A DNA stretch of 64,000 nt from positions 620,001-684,000 of the forward strand of contig JAVGVS010000022.1 in NCBI GenBank assembly GCA_032718565.1, written 5' to 3'. A model generated the notes under the pieces. The model made no database searches, was not told the DNA's origin, and saw only the letters and a list, made by a program, of their open reading frames with translations. The stretch comes from Distichodus sexfasciatus. Its lineage: Eukaryota > Chordata > Actinopteri > Characiformes > Distichodontidae. Of this stretch, positions 47,139-59,800 are shown piece by piece (within the stretch, counting starts at the first letter, position 1; each line of letters opens with the position of its first letter). The position numbers and the translations under genes are program-made.

Positions 47139-49141
47139 TCAGGAGTGACCAAAAGGTGCTTGTGAGTTGACTGGCCGCTGAACAATGACGGCATTCGTCA
47201 GGTCGGCCTCCTCCAGACTCAGGCTCTGCTCTTTCAGCTCCCGAAAAGGTAAAGATGTGGTTAAGATAAATGGTGAGCTTGTCGTTTGGGCCTTCTCTAC
47301 GAAGTCTTGAACATTGCTGATTCTGGAATGGCACAATGTTAGAGAAACATTACTGCCTTAACCCACTAATACAACAGCCGTTATGTTAAAGTCAACTGGC
47401 AGAAAAATCCCTTCCAGCTCTGACGCCACATTGTTAAATCTTGTCTAAGCTGATTTGATTTGGGACAAAGATGAGACTTACAGTTTTTCCCCTCCATTTC
47501 AAAGCGGGCAGATATGATTACATAAATGCTGTACTGAAGTTATGTAAGAGCATTTAGGTGTAGAATTACAGAGCCGCGCCAGCACAACGATTCTGACACA
47601 CACATACACACTCAGACCCTATCTGTGTACATTCTGCACCCACCGGTGAGAAAGATTAAACCTCTGCACCAGCCGCCGGCCGTCTGCCAGCCAGATCTGG
47701 AGCGAAGTGATGGGCAGCTCTTCGTCCAGCTCCACCGGGGGGACGGGAGGGCCGGAGCAGTCCTCATGTATCGACGTGGACCTGGCCACGACTCGTGGCG
47801 CCACGCTGAGAGGCAGAGAATCAATGCAGCATAAATAATTCTAAAAGGCACGGTATGTATTACAGTGTTTGTCTCATTATTTGCAGACTTTCACTGAAGT
47901 ATTGATATTAGTTTCAAAACCTGTAGACGTTGAATGTGTAAGATTTAGGGAATCAATTAGATAGAACTAATGCCTTAATTAATCCTTAACTGATCTCATC
48001 AGCAGAACATAGACACAAATCATGACACCATCATCTCGGGTTAAAAGAGTAAAGATGCCACCTAGTGGACAACTGCAGCATAAATAAATTAACGTGTTGG
48101 GTTTTATCAAAGATGGCTCAACACCTCCAGTACATAATTTTTATATTTAGATAATCAATATCAAGAGTATCCATAAATATACATTTTCCTAAACAACAAT
48201 TAATCGATTAAATAAACAAATTTACCTGCCCAGTCTATAGCCTCTGCCACTAAATGGGAGGAAGGTCTTCTTTTTAGGGACATACATTTCATCCTTCATG
48301 TCTTCCACATTGACCTCCAGCTCTTCATCCTCTGCTCTTCCCTCCAGTTCTAAAGGCATCTCTCTGTAAACAAAAGATACTTCTGTGAACACCTGGAAAG
48401 GGTCGAAAATATGGCTGTACAGATTATTTCCTTTCCACTAGAATTAATTAGCAATAATTTATTTTATTAGGTCTTTTTAGAACACAACATAGTATTTTTA
48501 AGGGGATAGTTTATGAACACACACATTGAAGAATTATGCAAATTAAATTACCGGCATAAACAAAATGAAATCATGCACGATAAAAATTAATTTTTAAAAT
48601 TAATAGTTTGTCTTATTACTGTGTGCATATTGATATTTGTCTTACCCTCGTTTAATTGCTTCAAGGAACTCTTGATTCTCCTCTAAAGAGTAGCTGCGCA
48701 AATCCTCATCATTCACAGTGAAGCCGTCTTTCCACAGTCTCACCACAATCTCCACCTGCATCAAGAGCAATCCGGGAACAGACTTAAAGAGTGAGGCTGC
48801 AGTTAGTTTAATGCCAGTAAATTCCCATGCAAATTAAAGGTATTCAGTCATTTAACCTTCTTGCCCTCCGTGGAAACACTGCCGATCTTCTCCACCTCGT
48901 CAAGAAGGTCCTCCACAGAGAAGCTGGCCCTCATGGGGGTCTCCTCCTCCTCCTCGTCATTGTTCTGAGCACCATCACACCTAAGAGCTCAATACACAGG
49001 AATAATAATGTGGATGAGCAGAAATATCTTAAGGCACTCAGTAGCCATTACAGAAAAGCAGCCTTGAGACATGAAGGTTAAAGGATAAAAAGCTCACCAT
49101 GGGCCATCTTTGCCTCGTTCTCTCGAATCAATATCTTTCAT
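47139..49141 (-). CDS. UBXN2A: UBXN2A (SEP/UBX domain p97 cofactor), complete
   Basis: Six coding exons: 49098-49141, 48857-48980, 48646-48755, 48226-48363, 47644-47805, 47139-47322; 762 nt, 253 aa (human about 259). Start chosen at 49141 (MKDIDSRERGKDG), which matches the human N-terminus; the ATG at 49160 is in another frame and stops after ten codons. SEP domain from residue 57 (VEIVVRLWKDGFTVNDEDLR) to about 135, including FLPFSGRGYRLGS. UBX domain from about residue 170 (ITSLQIWLADGRRLVQRFN) through LEEADLTNAVIVQR. The loop that touches p97 in UBX proteins reads SLPFREL. UBX/SEP adaptors recruit p97/VCP to ubiquitinated clients; mammalian UBXN2A acts on nicotinic receptor subunits and mortalin. 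All six exons join in phase. The gene is head-to-head with ATAD2B. Confidence 0.95.
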
Positions 49142-50872
49142 CACGTCTTCTCTTTTCCATCTTGTAATGTCAAAAGAATGCAGGTAAGGTTTATTTCAAG
49201 AAACAACACAAATTTGTAATGCAGCAAAACTTGAAAAATATATAGAAGTCGACTTTATCATCCTCAAGTTTTATGTATTTGTATTGACTGTTCTTTCAAA
49301 AGTTAGACACAAACAGTATAATCTTACACAGCTTTAGAGCTGAAGAAAATTCAATATATTGCACGAACAGGCATGTCTTAAAATGTTGATTCTGTTGTCA
49401 TGTAAGCACAGATCTCAAATAAGAGCACGTTGGTGAGTATCAGAATTTATTTGAAATCTGTAAGTTGGTTTTAACAAATTTCTTCTTAAGAACGGTGGGT
49501 GAATGAGGCCCAAAGCAATTTTTTATTGTTCCACTTCGTCAGACCACAATCCGTTCACCACACACGAAAAGAGACATCCATGCTGACAAAAACACTGCTT
49601 ATTTCGAGATTATTTATTGCAGAATGTATTAGGGAAAACAGCAAATGGGTGAAAGTGAGAGGCCAGAGCTTAGGCTGCAGTCAGAGTGGGTGAAAGATGA
49701 TCTTGAGTCCGGTTTAAAATGTCAGAGGCTACGGTCCGATCTCACAACAACGACAATATAACCCATGACCAAATAAAACAAGATATAATCCGATTATACA
49801 TTACAACCAGTGCGACAAAATTACATAAGGAGAGAGCGCGCGGAGCACGCAGGCGCAGCGTGATACGTAATGAAGCAAACGAGGCGTGAAAACCGCGCGC
49901 ATCCTCCATTAAAAAAACACTCAAATAATAAAGCGCATAAAGCGAACGCGGCTCGTTTACCAGTCTGGGATTCCATAAGATTCATAAAGATGGATCTTGT
50001 ACTGATGGAATGAAAGTTTCTATCAGCAACGCACCCCTCCACACACCAAGCACCAAAGCCATCGATGTGACGTCACTGTCGACGAAGCCTGCTGATGACG
50101 TAACGCCAAACGACGTGCCCGTTTGGTTTTCTTATACACCATTGCTCACCAAAATTGCCAGTTGCGTTCCTTACCTGTCTACTGGTGCATTATTACTGTG
50201 AAGGTTTTAACAGGTATCCGTTAAATTTTCACTCCAAACATTTGTTATTTACAACCCTAATATAAGACTAAGACAACAGTGTGGTCATATCAAATGCTAT
50301 TTCTTAACTGGTTTCTTTTTTGAAATATTAAAAACATTGAATAGTACCTTAAACGTCGAAAATCTAATAACTACACGCTTCAGTTTGGACACTTGATGAG
50401 CCTGACATAACTGGGGAAAAAAAACAGCTGAAACTAGGTGGGTTGACTTTTGCCTTATATCCCTTTTTATTCTGTGTATGTTTTTATTGTACATATTTGA
50501 CCTTTAATTCCACTAAAATAATGATTACGTTTAACAGACTTCACTGCACAATACTATGTTGTACTGTCCTCATTGCATTCTCATTTTAAGTATAAACACA
50601 TACACTTAATCTATGTAAGAGTTCTGTAATAATAATATTAATAATAATAATAAAAAAAAATAATTATAATGAATGTGTGTCTAAAATATATTTGTGGAAA
50701 TTATTGTCTCCCGTTAAAAAAATTCTTCAGGCGGAAGTGGAGCGCGAGTTAGTTTCACTTGCCGACAGTAGAGGGAGAGAGCGAGAAAGAGAAATGGCGC
50801 CTCGGTGCTCTAGCTGAGACAGACATACGAGGGAACTGACAGAGCAAAGAAGAGCCAAGACGCTGGAAAACC
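49142..50872. other. UBXN2A 5' intron and UBXN2A-ATAD2B divergent promoter region
   Basis: A probable UBXN2A non-coding first exon ends at 49961 on the minus strand (ccagactg|gtaaac). It would splice to the acceptor before 49160 (attacaag|atgg). CpG-rich stretches lie at 49810-50110 and 50730-51050. The CRE-like sites at 50068 and 50096 lie between the two transcription units. Confidence 0.5.
50068..50103. promoter_or_regulatory. Two CRE-like sites in the UBXN2A-ATAD2B divergent promoter
   Basis: A perfect palindromic tgacgtca at 50068-50075 and a variant tgacgtaa at 50096-50103, 28 bp apart, near the inferred UBXN2A transcription start. CREB/ATF use is inferred from the motif alone. Confidence 0.5.
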
Positions 50873-53800
50873 ATGGTGAACACGAGAAAGAGCTCACAGC
50901 ACAAGCCATGCAGCCCTACCTTCTCCTGTCGGACGAGGTCGTCTCTTAGGAACAATCCAAACTTGGAGGAGCGTAACCATGTAAGAGCCGGGTCCTTTTC
51001 CTCAGTAACCCGGCTGGCTAGCCTGCTCGCTAGTAGCTAGCTAGGGCGCGTCAGAAACGGCTCCCTACTCCCTACGAAGTGCACTTCTTGCCGCACGAAA
51101 CAATGGCTTTCACGCACTATGTAGTGCACTAGATCTCAAATAAGGAGTTTTTCCACACTCGGCCGGCTCCGGCCGAATGTGAAATGCCTCCTTATTTTGA
51201 CATGTCCTGCACTTCTTAAGACGTGAAAAGTACATTCATCCCCCTCTCAAGATATTTGAGGTACACTCTATAGGGAGTAGGGTGCATTTTGAGACGCACA
51301 CTAGTTTGGCCCGAAGATTGATGTCCCTCATTGATAGCTAGCTAGCTTACCTCTTTTGTTCATGAATGCCGACTATTAGCGGCACACACAAGTAATATTG
51401 CGCTTCTTATGAGTGACATGGCAGCTCTTATCACTAGTGGTCGTTTTCCCCAGTCACAACAACACGGCTAAGGTTGTTAGTCAGCTCACTAGTTGAGTGC
51501 ACTTAGTGGCCCCAAGTTCTCTTTGTGTTGCTGTTGTGCTTTGCCCGGCCGAAGAGGAACTAACGGCAGCTAGCCGGCTAGTTAGCAAGTTGAGGCTTGC
51601 AAGCTGCTCAGGCGACTGACAGCGCGTTTATAAACGCGGCGAAATCAGTTTATTTTCATCATTCTCTTTTACGACTGTCCATAATGAACGCATTTCTTGC
51701 TGGAAATGTTAGAAGGAGACTGATAGTTGTCGCAGACCCCCCCTTGCGGTGCCAAACAATCAGACAGGGCGCTTTATTTCGGAAGTGAACTCTAAACTTC
51801 AGCACGTCAGACGCGTTTAATGTTCGCGGCATTTCGCGCTTCTGTTTGACTTGACAGCACCGTGAAGCTTTCCCCTGATATAAAGCTGCACACAAACACA
51901 CGGTTCATGTCGTGTTTAGTTCGAAATACTCAAGTACGTGATTTTTATAACTTCAAAGTTTTTAATGAGGTAAACATGTCATATTCCCGCCATAATTTTA
52001 CACCCAAAGCGGCCAAATTGTGTGTTTTCTTATCTCCTCTCTCAGTGCAATAACAGTTCTGCAGTTGGCCCCATTTGTCTTGTCTGTTTAGTTTGAAGTG
52101 GTGTCTATTATTGTATAATTTGTAATTTTATAGTTTTTATAGCATATGGTGTTAAAGTTGGTTGTGTTATCTGACACAATTTGTTTAAAGCAGTATAGTA
52201 GAGTTGCCGTGTGTATAAAATGTGAAGTTAAGCAAGCATAAGAAAACAGTAAAGTTCATAAAGTTAATAGATTCTGCAAAAATAAACTGTGTAGAGTTTG
52301 TTGGAAATATATAACTTTTGCACCAGATAGCTATAGAGATGATTTTGTTCATCTCTCTGTTATTGATTCAAAAACAGTGATGGTGATCTATGTGAGATTT
52401 TCTTTTTGATTCTGTAGCAGAAATAGTTGGCTGTGTGTTTTATGTTGTAAACTTTGGAATGATTAGAAGTCAGCGAATGCTTGATGAGTACAAAGAAAAG
52501 AGATGCAGAAGAAAGAGAAGAGGAAATGATGCATGGAGGGTGATGGATAGTTCATTGCTGCTGGCTTGCCAGGCTGTGTTTTTTCCCCCCATTGTATGCA
52601 TTTATGATTGAAAAGGTCCATTAGCCAGTTTTGGCCCCAAACCTTTTTTCCTCTAATATTGTTTTATTACATTGTGTTTATTTGTTGGCATCATGATTTT
52701 GGTTTAGAAGGAGCCCAGTAGTGATGTCAGCTGTAGTAGTCCACGCTTGTCCCCTCCGGCCAAGCGAACACGCAGACAGACGCCCCCCAGCTCCAGTGAC
52801 ACGTCCCCCAGTCCCCAGGGCAAAGGGCTCAGAGTTACGGGCAACATCTCTAAACACTGCACCAGGTGAGTATGTTCCAGACCATAATGCAAAGAGAGAA
52901 ATCAACGGAACTTTCTTTGTCTTACCTTTGTAAGCCTAGTGCACAACTTAAGACGCATTACATTGAACTAGGGCACTTAAGAACTATTTTAATTGGTGCA
53001 ATTATTTGATTGCAGATAATGTCGGTGATAATTCAAGATCCTTTATTTGTCACATACATTATTATTGGAATACACGTAGTGAAATGCACCCTGATTCATT
53101 CCCAAGACCGTGCAAATGGAAAAAAAAACCCAAACAGAAATTTTGCTAGAAACGAAATGTATAAAATTAAGATAGATATTTATACTTCAAATGGTGATTG
53201 TACATTAAAGATCTATACATAGTTCAGATGTGTGTAAAGGGCAAGCGGTGTATTGAGACTGATGGCCTGCCAACAGATTCCATAACAAGCAGCCTAACAT
53301 TGTTGCTGTGACTTCTGTATGTAGTTTTTTTACAAACCACAACATGAATGTTAGTAGCAGCCCTTCTGTTATGAATCAATAAATATTTCTACAGTGTACA
53401 GGCGCAGACTGTCTTAATATCATGAAGCACATGAAGTACTATGTGGGTACAGATTTAAAATTTTTAATAGTTAATGTCAAATAATTAACATTTAATGATC
53501 AGCGAAGTCATTGATTTTTTTTCTGTCTCAGCACTACTGGCACAGCATATTTGCACTAAGCATTTCAACATTGTTTTTTCAAACATACATCTAGTTACAC
53601 TGCAATTAGGTAAAGGGTTTTTGCCAGTATTCATTTTGTAAACTGCTACTGGGTTCAGTAAGTAGCAGTTGTTATATCAATCAAAGTGCTACTGTTTAAT
53701 GTGCACTGCTTAAACTCATAACTGTCTCAGCCTAATGTTATAGAGACTCATTCTCGTATGCTTATTTATGTTGCAGGTTATCCACTGGAGCCTTGCGGAA

Positions 53801-56800
53801 CGGACACAGTAAGTCACTATCTTTTATATGCAGGCTGACATGTTCTGTGTTGTTGCTTCTTCCATGTCAATATGGTGTGTTTTTGTTGTCGAGAGAACCT
53901 CTTCACAGCAAGGAAGCTTTTAACTTGTCATTATTTGTCCTTTGCTACATTCAGTTCTAATTTGTTTATGTGTAATTTGAACAAAGTAATTAATACGATA
54001 TTATATTCTATATTTTAATGTCTTATTAATAACAACCCTGGAAACTCTTTATGCAACAAATATTTAGTGCTTTCCTGGATTGCTTTGTCTGAAATACTTT
54101 TTTGGGTCACATGTTAATGCTTTGAAGCACACAACATTAATCTGGATCATTGGAAATGTAACCAGGAGACTCACAGCATGCGATAAAACAAATGATCTCT
54201 TGCATATTTTAATATCAGTATTGCAAAGATAATAATGTGATGCCACAAAATTAAATTTCTGTATCAGATACAAAGTGAATCAGATGAGTTGCATGCAGTC
54301 TTGTGTGTTGTGCTCCAGTAGCCATTAATTAACTCGTCATTGTGTGCTTGTAGCTCGAATGACGCTGCGGGGAGACTACAGTACGGCCGGGGGCGACACT
54401 CGTTTGAACGGCCATGTCGAGCTTAAGAGGAGCTGTCGCTCGAGGAAAAGCCGCTTTGAGCACCTTGATCAGAGCCTGCTGTTTGACCAGCTTGTCAACA
54501 GGTGATATTAATTTGGGATTCTTTTTTGGGAAAAAGATTGTAATTAGTTAGTAGGTACGTCAAGGAGAGAAAAACAAAAATCCTTTACAGCAGTCTCAAA
54601 GACCAGGTACACGGTAAAAAAATTGGGCCCTAGAGCCACAGAAAATGTTAGAAAAGTTCCTCAGGCTTCCACAGTTAATTTAGGATTTTAATGGTCCAGT
54701 AGCACGACTATGCCTTGTCGAAGCCACAAAACATGTTGAATTGTTAGGAGACGCATGGGTCAATTAAACTAAGATTTTTAAGCTCGTCTTAGTTAAAAGA
54801 GAGCTGTGCTTCCGTTACGAACTGCTTTAAATAACGTTTCTTTAGATAAATCATCCCATTGTTTGATTATGCAAAAGCAGACCACTGGTCAGTATGAGGA
54901 TTCTGGCTACTCCAAAAGCTTTTCAAATGTTTCGTAACCAGTAACACTCAGATTGATCATCTAATAATGTAACCAGTTCCTGTGTCTATTTTGCAAGGTG
55001 GTGAAGAAAATATAGCTCAAGGAGGTAACTGTAAAGGTGATTTGACTACAGTATCTGTCAGTTTCATGGTTGAGGTAGCTTGCTGCTGGTACTTGAGGAC
55101 AGATGGCTAGACAGCATTGGAGAGAGGAGGCCTGCTGGAGTTGGAATCAGTAGGGGAGTTTTTTGGACAGCAATGTGACCGTAGCTTGTGCATTACTACC
55201 TGATGCTGTGTCTTTACTTCCAGTTATGATAAGGATCTGTTTATAGAATTTATTAATGTAGATGTGCTTGTAACCGCCGAGTGATGTGCGGAGTATTTGG
55301 GAATTTGAAGTACATATTTACTCAGCATTCTGCTTGGGTTGTTGCTGTGATTGACTGGTGGGATCTGGCTTTTCCCCCGCGGACAGTACGGCTGAGGCAG
55401 TGCTACAGGAGATGGACAACATCAGCAGCATACGGCAGAGTCGGGAAGTGGAGCGGCTTCGGATGTGGACGGACACAGAACTGGTGAGTATTGGTTGTGA
55501 TAAAACAGGAGTGATATATTTCCCTAATTAAAGTAAAATTATGAAAATGATTACAGTCTCTTGACCGCGGCATTCTCCAATAATTATTGTCTTTATTTCC
55601 CTGTCGTTCTTGTATTTAATTTGTTATATTTGAACATTTGTTGTTATTGGGTTTGCAGGAAAATATGGACATGTATTCCCGTGTGAAGAGAAGGAAATCA
55701 TTGAGGAGGAATACGTACGGCATGCAAGCACACCATAAGGTCATCAGCAAATCTGAGGCTGCTGAGGAAGAGGAGGAAGAGGAGGACGAAGGAACTGAGG
55801 GTATTTATGGTGTTAAGATGAGCCAGAAATCAGAAACTATGGCTGACTTGCACTGCATTTTGAATTCACATAACTTTTAAAACCTTCTGTCCAACACAAA
55901 AGACTAAAAGACGTGTTTTATAAATTGTTGGAAACGTGACAGACAAAATAAACAAGTTATGTGTTATATGACAATTACTTATTCGTGTATTATTTTTGTT
56001 CTTATAGAATCTCACGAAGAGGGGGATGATGATGAAGGGGAGGAAGACGATGACGAAGGGGATGAAGCAGAGGAAGGAGGAGAGGAGAATGACCGACCTT
56101 ACAACCTCAGGCAGCGTAAAACTGTACAGCGATATGAGGCGCCACCTATAGGTAACACTTAATCTCAGCAGTGTTTAAATGATCTTCACTCGTCACTGTG
56201 TTACATTGCTCTAAATGTTCCTCCTTATGTCTTCTTGCAGAGCCAGTGAACAGGAAGCAAGGCAAGAACTCATTGTTTGACACACACAGGTCCCCTGCAA
56301 GAAGAAGCCATATCAGGTGTGCGATCTCAGAAATTAGCTTAAAAGTTAAGGTCTTACAGCTGGTTGATGCTGATTTTAGTTTTGCTAAGTTTCTCAGGGT
56401 TCCCACGGGTCCTTGAAATCCTTGAAAGTTTGTGAATCTGAACAAATACGTTCAAGGCCCTGGAACGTTTTTGAAAACAGGCATAAAAAGACACCGTCCT
56501 TGGAAGTCCTTGAATATTTTTTGGGAATTGAAATTGCATGGATGACGCTGTTAACGTTATAATTTTGCCACCACAAGTTCGTTTAAATCTATGCCTACGC
56601 CGACTTTTAATTTGCGAAAGTTCGTTTGTTCTCCTGTCCGTTTTCGGCACTACATTCTTGTGTTTCATGTACGTAGTCAACGTAACGTATGCGTAGCTGC
56701 TTTAGGTAACTGTGAGAATAGTTTAAATGCATCTCTGAGCCTAAAGATTCAGTTCTGAGAATAATTTTGTGACATTCAACTAAAACTCCATAAAACAGTA

Positions 56801-59800
56801 ATGTACATCCTTAACGTATGTAGCGTGGACTTATCCATGCATTGTGGATATAAATGTAGGCTATGAATATTATTGACATGAATGTAGGTTATACATTCAG
56901 TCCACTTTCTTGCATTGATTTTGTCCCAACAACTTCTATGCCATTCACAGTCTTTTATTGAATTTGCATCTAAAATTGTTTAATGATAACATATTCGGCG
57001 GTAGCAGTAGGTAAATGCTGCCGCGCCTGGTCCTTGAATTTGGGGATATTGGTCCTGGAAAGTCCTTGAAAGGTCCTTGAATTTGATGTTAACTAAGGTG
57101 TGGGAACCCTGGTTTCTCCATTTAAGTGAAGCAGTCTCTAGGATTTTATATTTGCATTTGCATGGTTTGGCACATTTAACTGGTTGCTTTATTCACTGTT
57201 ATCTCTTTATTTTTTTTTCACTACAAGAATAAAGAAGCATGCCTTTCACAGTAGTGATACGACCTCCTCATCAGACGAAGAGCGTTTTGAACGAAGGAAA
57301 AGCAAAAGCATGACACGTGCTCGGAACAGGTAAACCTAGACTCGTCATGAAGACACCGTTTAACTACAAATGCTTACTAAGAGTGTTTAATTGGTTATAA
57401 GACACAGTTTAGTAGTTAAACTACACGTTTATCTAGTTGGTGCTTTATAAATAGAGATAAAACAGATCTCGGTGCAACTGTGAGAACAGTAAGGGGTGGT
57501 GATCTAGTTGTAGTCTGAACACTGATGCAGGAATGGAGTCTACGTAATAAGTGAAATCTCTTTTTGGGGTTCCAGATGCCTTCCTATGAATTTACGAGCA
57601 GAAGACCTGGCCAGTGGCGTGCTTCGTGATCGGGTGAAAGTCGGTGCTAGTTTAGCTGATGTGGACCCCATGAATTTGGACACCTCGGTAAGTCTTAGTA
57701 CCCTGTGTGTGTACAATGTGTATGCTCTCAAATGCATTTTTATGGTTCCTGTTCAGTTGTTAGAATTAAATGTTTATATCAGTGCAAAGTTCAGACATTA
57801 AAGATTTGGGTTTCATGTGTCTGGTTCTTATGCTACATTCACACCAAAAGCTACAAAAGCTGTAAAATCGCAGAAGACACTCAAAAGACGTCAATATTTT
57901 TGTTCGCTCTTTTGTCACCCAAGTCACTCATGACGTCATATGAACGTTCGATCTTGCTTAAAGGAGCCGCACGCTTGTAGCCAGTGCAACAACAAGCCGT
58001 GCTATGCTGTTGTTGCTCAGCTCAAAAAAACTACATGAGGTACTCAAATACAAGGTCAGGATAAGCAGAGGCTAATCGATCAAATTGCAGCCAAGAACAG
58101 AATTAGGTAAAGTTTTATAGTTTAGTAAATGTAAAAAATATTTTGTGCAATAATAATTTAGAATGCAAAGTAGTATTGTACTCAGACACTTCATCCCACG
58201 CTTGTGCTTTCTTGTAACCATCTCTGAAGGCAAAAAGGGTCGGATCGTACAAGACGCGGTGCCCTGCGATCGCCGTGATCAGCTTTACACGTGTTGTTTT
58301 GATCGGAACAAAAGTAAAGTAGGAACCAGTTTCAGATTATGTTCTCTGGGATTCTCGCAAGCGAAGAATGTCTACACTATGATTGGTTGCCGGTCGTTTA
58401 CAGCCGAAGCCCATCATAACTGATTTGCACAGGGTTAAGCTGTCTCCAACTTTTCTAGTCGCCAAAACTTTGACGCTCGTCAGTTTTGTCGCTCTTATTG
58501 CTCTTGTCACTTTTGTCTATAGAAAGTCAATTTTTTTCAATTGACGATTTTACAGCTTAAGATCTCTAGGTGTGAACGTAGCAGTAGTGTCCTGCAGAAG
58601 TGGGTTGAAGCTACAAATCAAGGTCTTGAAACTTGAAAATGTGCAGGGCTTAATAAGGGCAGACTTTCATAAATGCTGATGAGAGGTTTTCTGTGCTCTT
58701 ACTATGTCTTTGGTCTCCTTAATGCAGGTGAAATTTGACAGTGTGGGAGGGCTTTCAGATCACATCAAATCTCTTAAGGAGATGGTGGTTTTTCCTCTTC
58801 TCTATCCTGAAGTGTTTGAGAAGTTTAAGATCCAGCCTCCAAGGTGAGACTTAGTTTACACGCTGAAGAACAGAGTAACTGTACGCGACTTTAGGGGAGA
58901 ATAAGATCATTTATAGATTTATTCTGAGTAAACTGTGCCTTTGCTTCCACAGGGGTTGCCTGTTCTACGGGCCTCCAGGAACAGGGAAGACTTTGGTGGC
59001 GCGGGCGCTGGCTAATGAGTGCAGTCAGGGGGACAGGAAGGTCTCCTTTTTTATGCGCAAAGGTGCTGACTGCCTCAGCAAATGGGTGGGAGAGTCAGAA
59101 CGGCAGCTCCGCCTTCTCTTTGACCAGGTACGCCAGTTACAGGTGTAAATATGAGGATGGAGAACGCAGAGAGAAGGTCATACAGGTCATGGAAACATAA
59201 GTTTAAGTGTAAAGTGAAGCAAAAATAGCCCTGCCTTTCTGAGACTAGTTTGTTTTTAATTTCTGCATCTGCCCGTAGGCATACCTCATGAGACCTTCTA
59301 TCATCTTTTTTGATGAAATTGATGGCCTTGCACCTGTACGTTCTAGCAGACAGGATCAGATCCACAGGTAATTTAAATTGATTCCACTGCGTGACTTGTT
59401 ACCTAGCGTTGCAGCATGAATTTAGTTTATAATTAAGGTTCGTGTCCACGTTGTCTTGCTGCTTGTTGTTTTTAATCAAGTGTTTTTTGCTCCTTCTGCA
59501 TGTGTAGCTCCATAGTTTCCACGTTGCTGGCTTTAATGGATGGTTTGGACAGTCGAGGGGAGATAGTGGTCATTGGTGCTACAAACAGACTTGACTCTAT
59601 CGACCCTGCACTCAGGAGGCCCGGCCGCTTCGACCGGGAATTTCTGTTCAACCTGCCAGACAAAAAGGTAACTTTTTTTTGAACGTTTTTACAAAAGATT
59701 TCTTCCAGGTAACTAGATTAAGTCTGAACTCTGATCATTTAGCCGGTCTTCTCTACCTTATCTGGTTTCCTGCTTCTTTATTGCCAAGTGATGTTACAGG

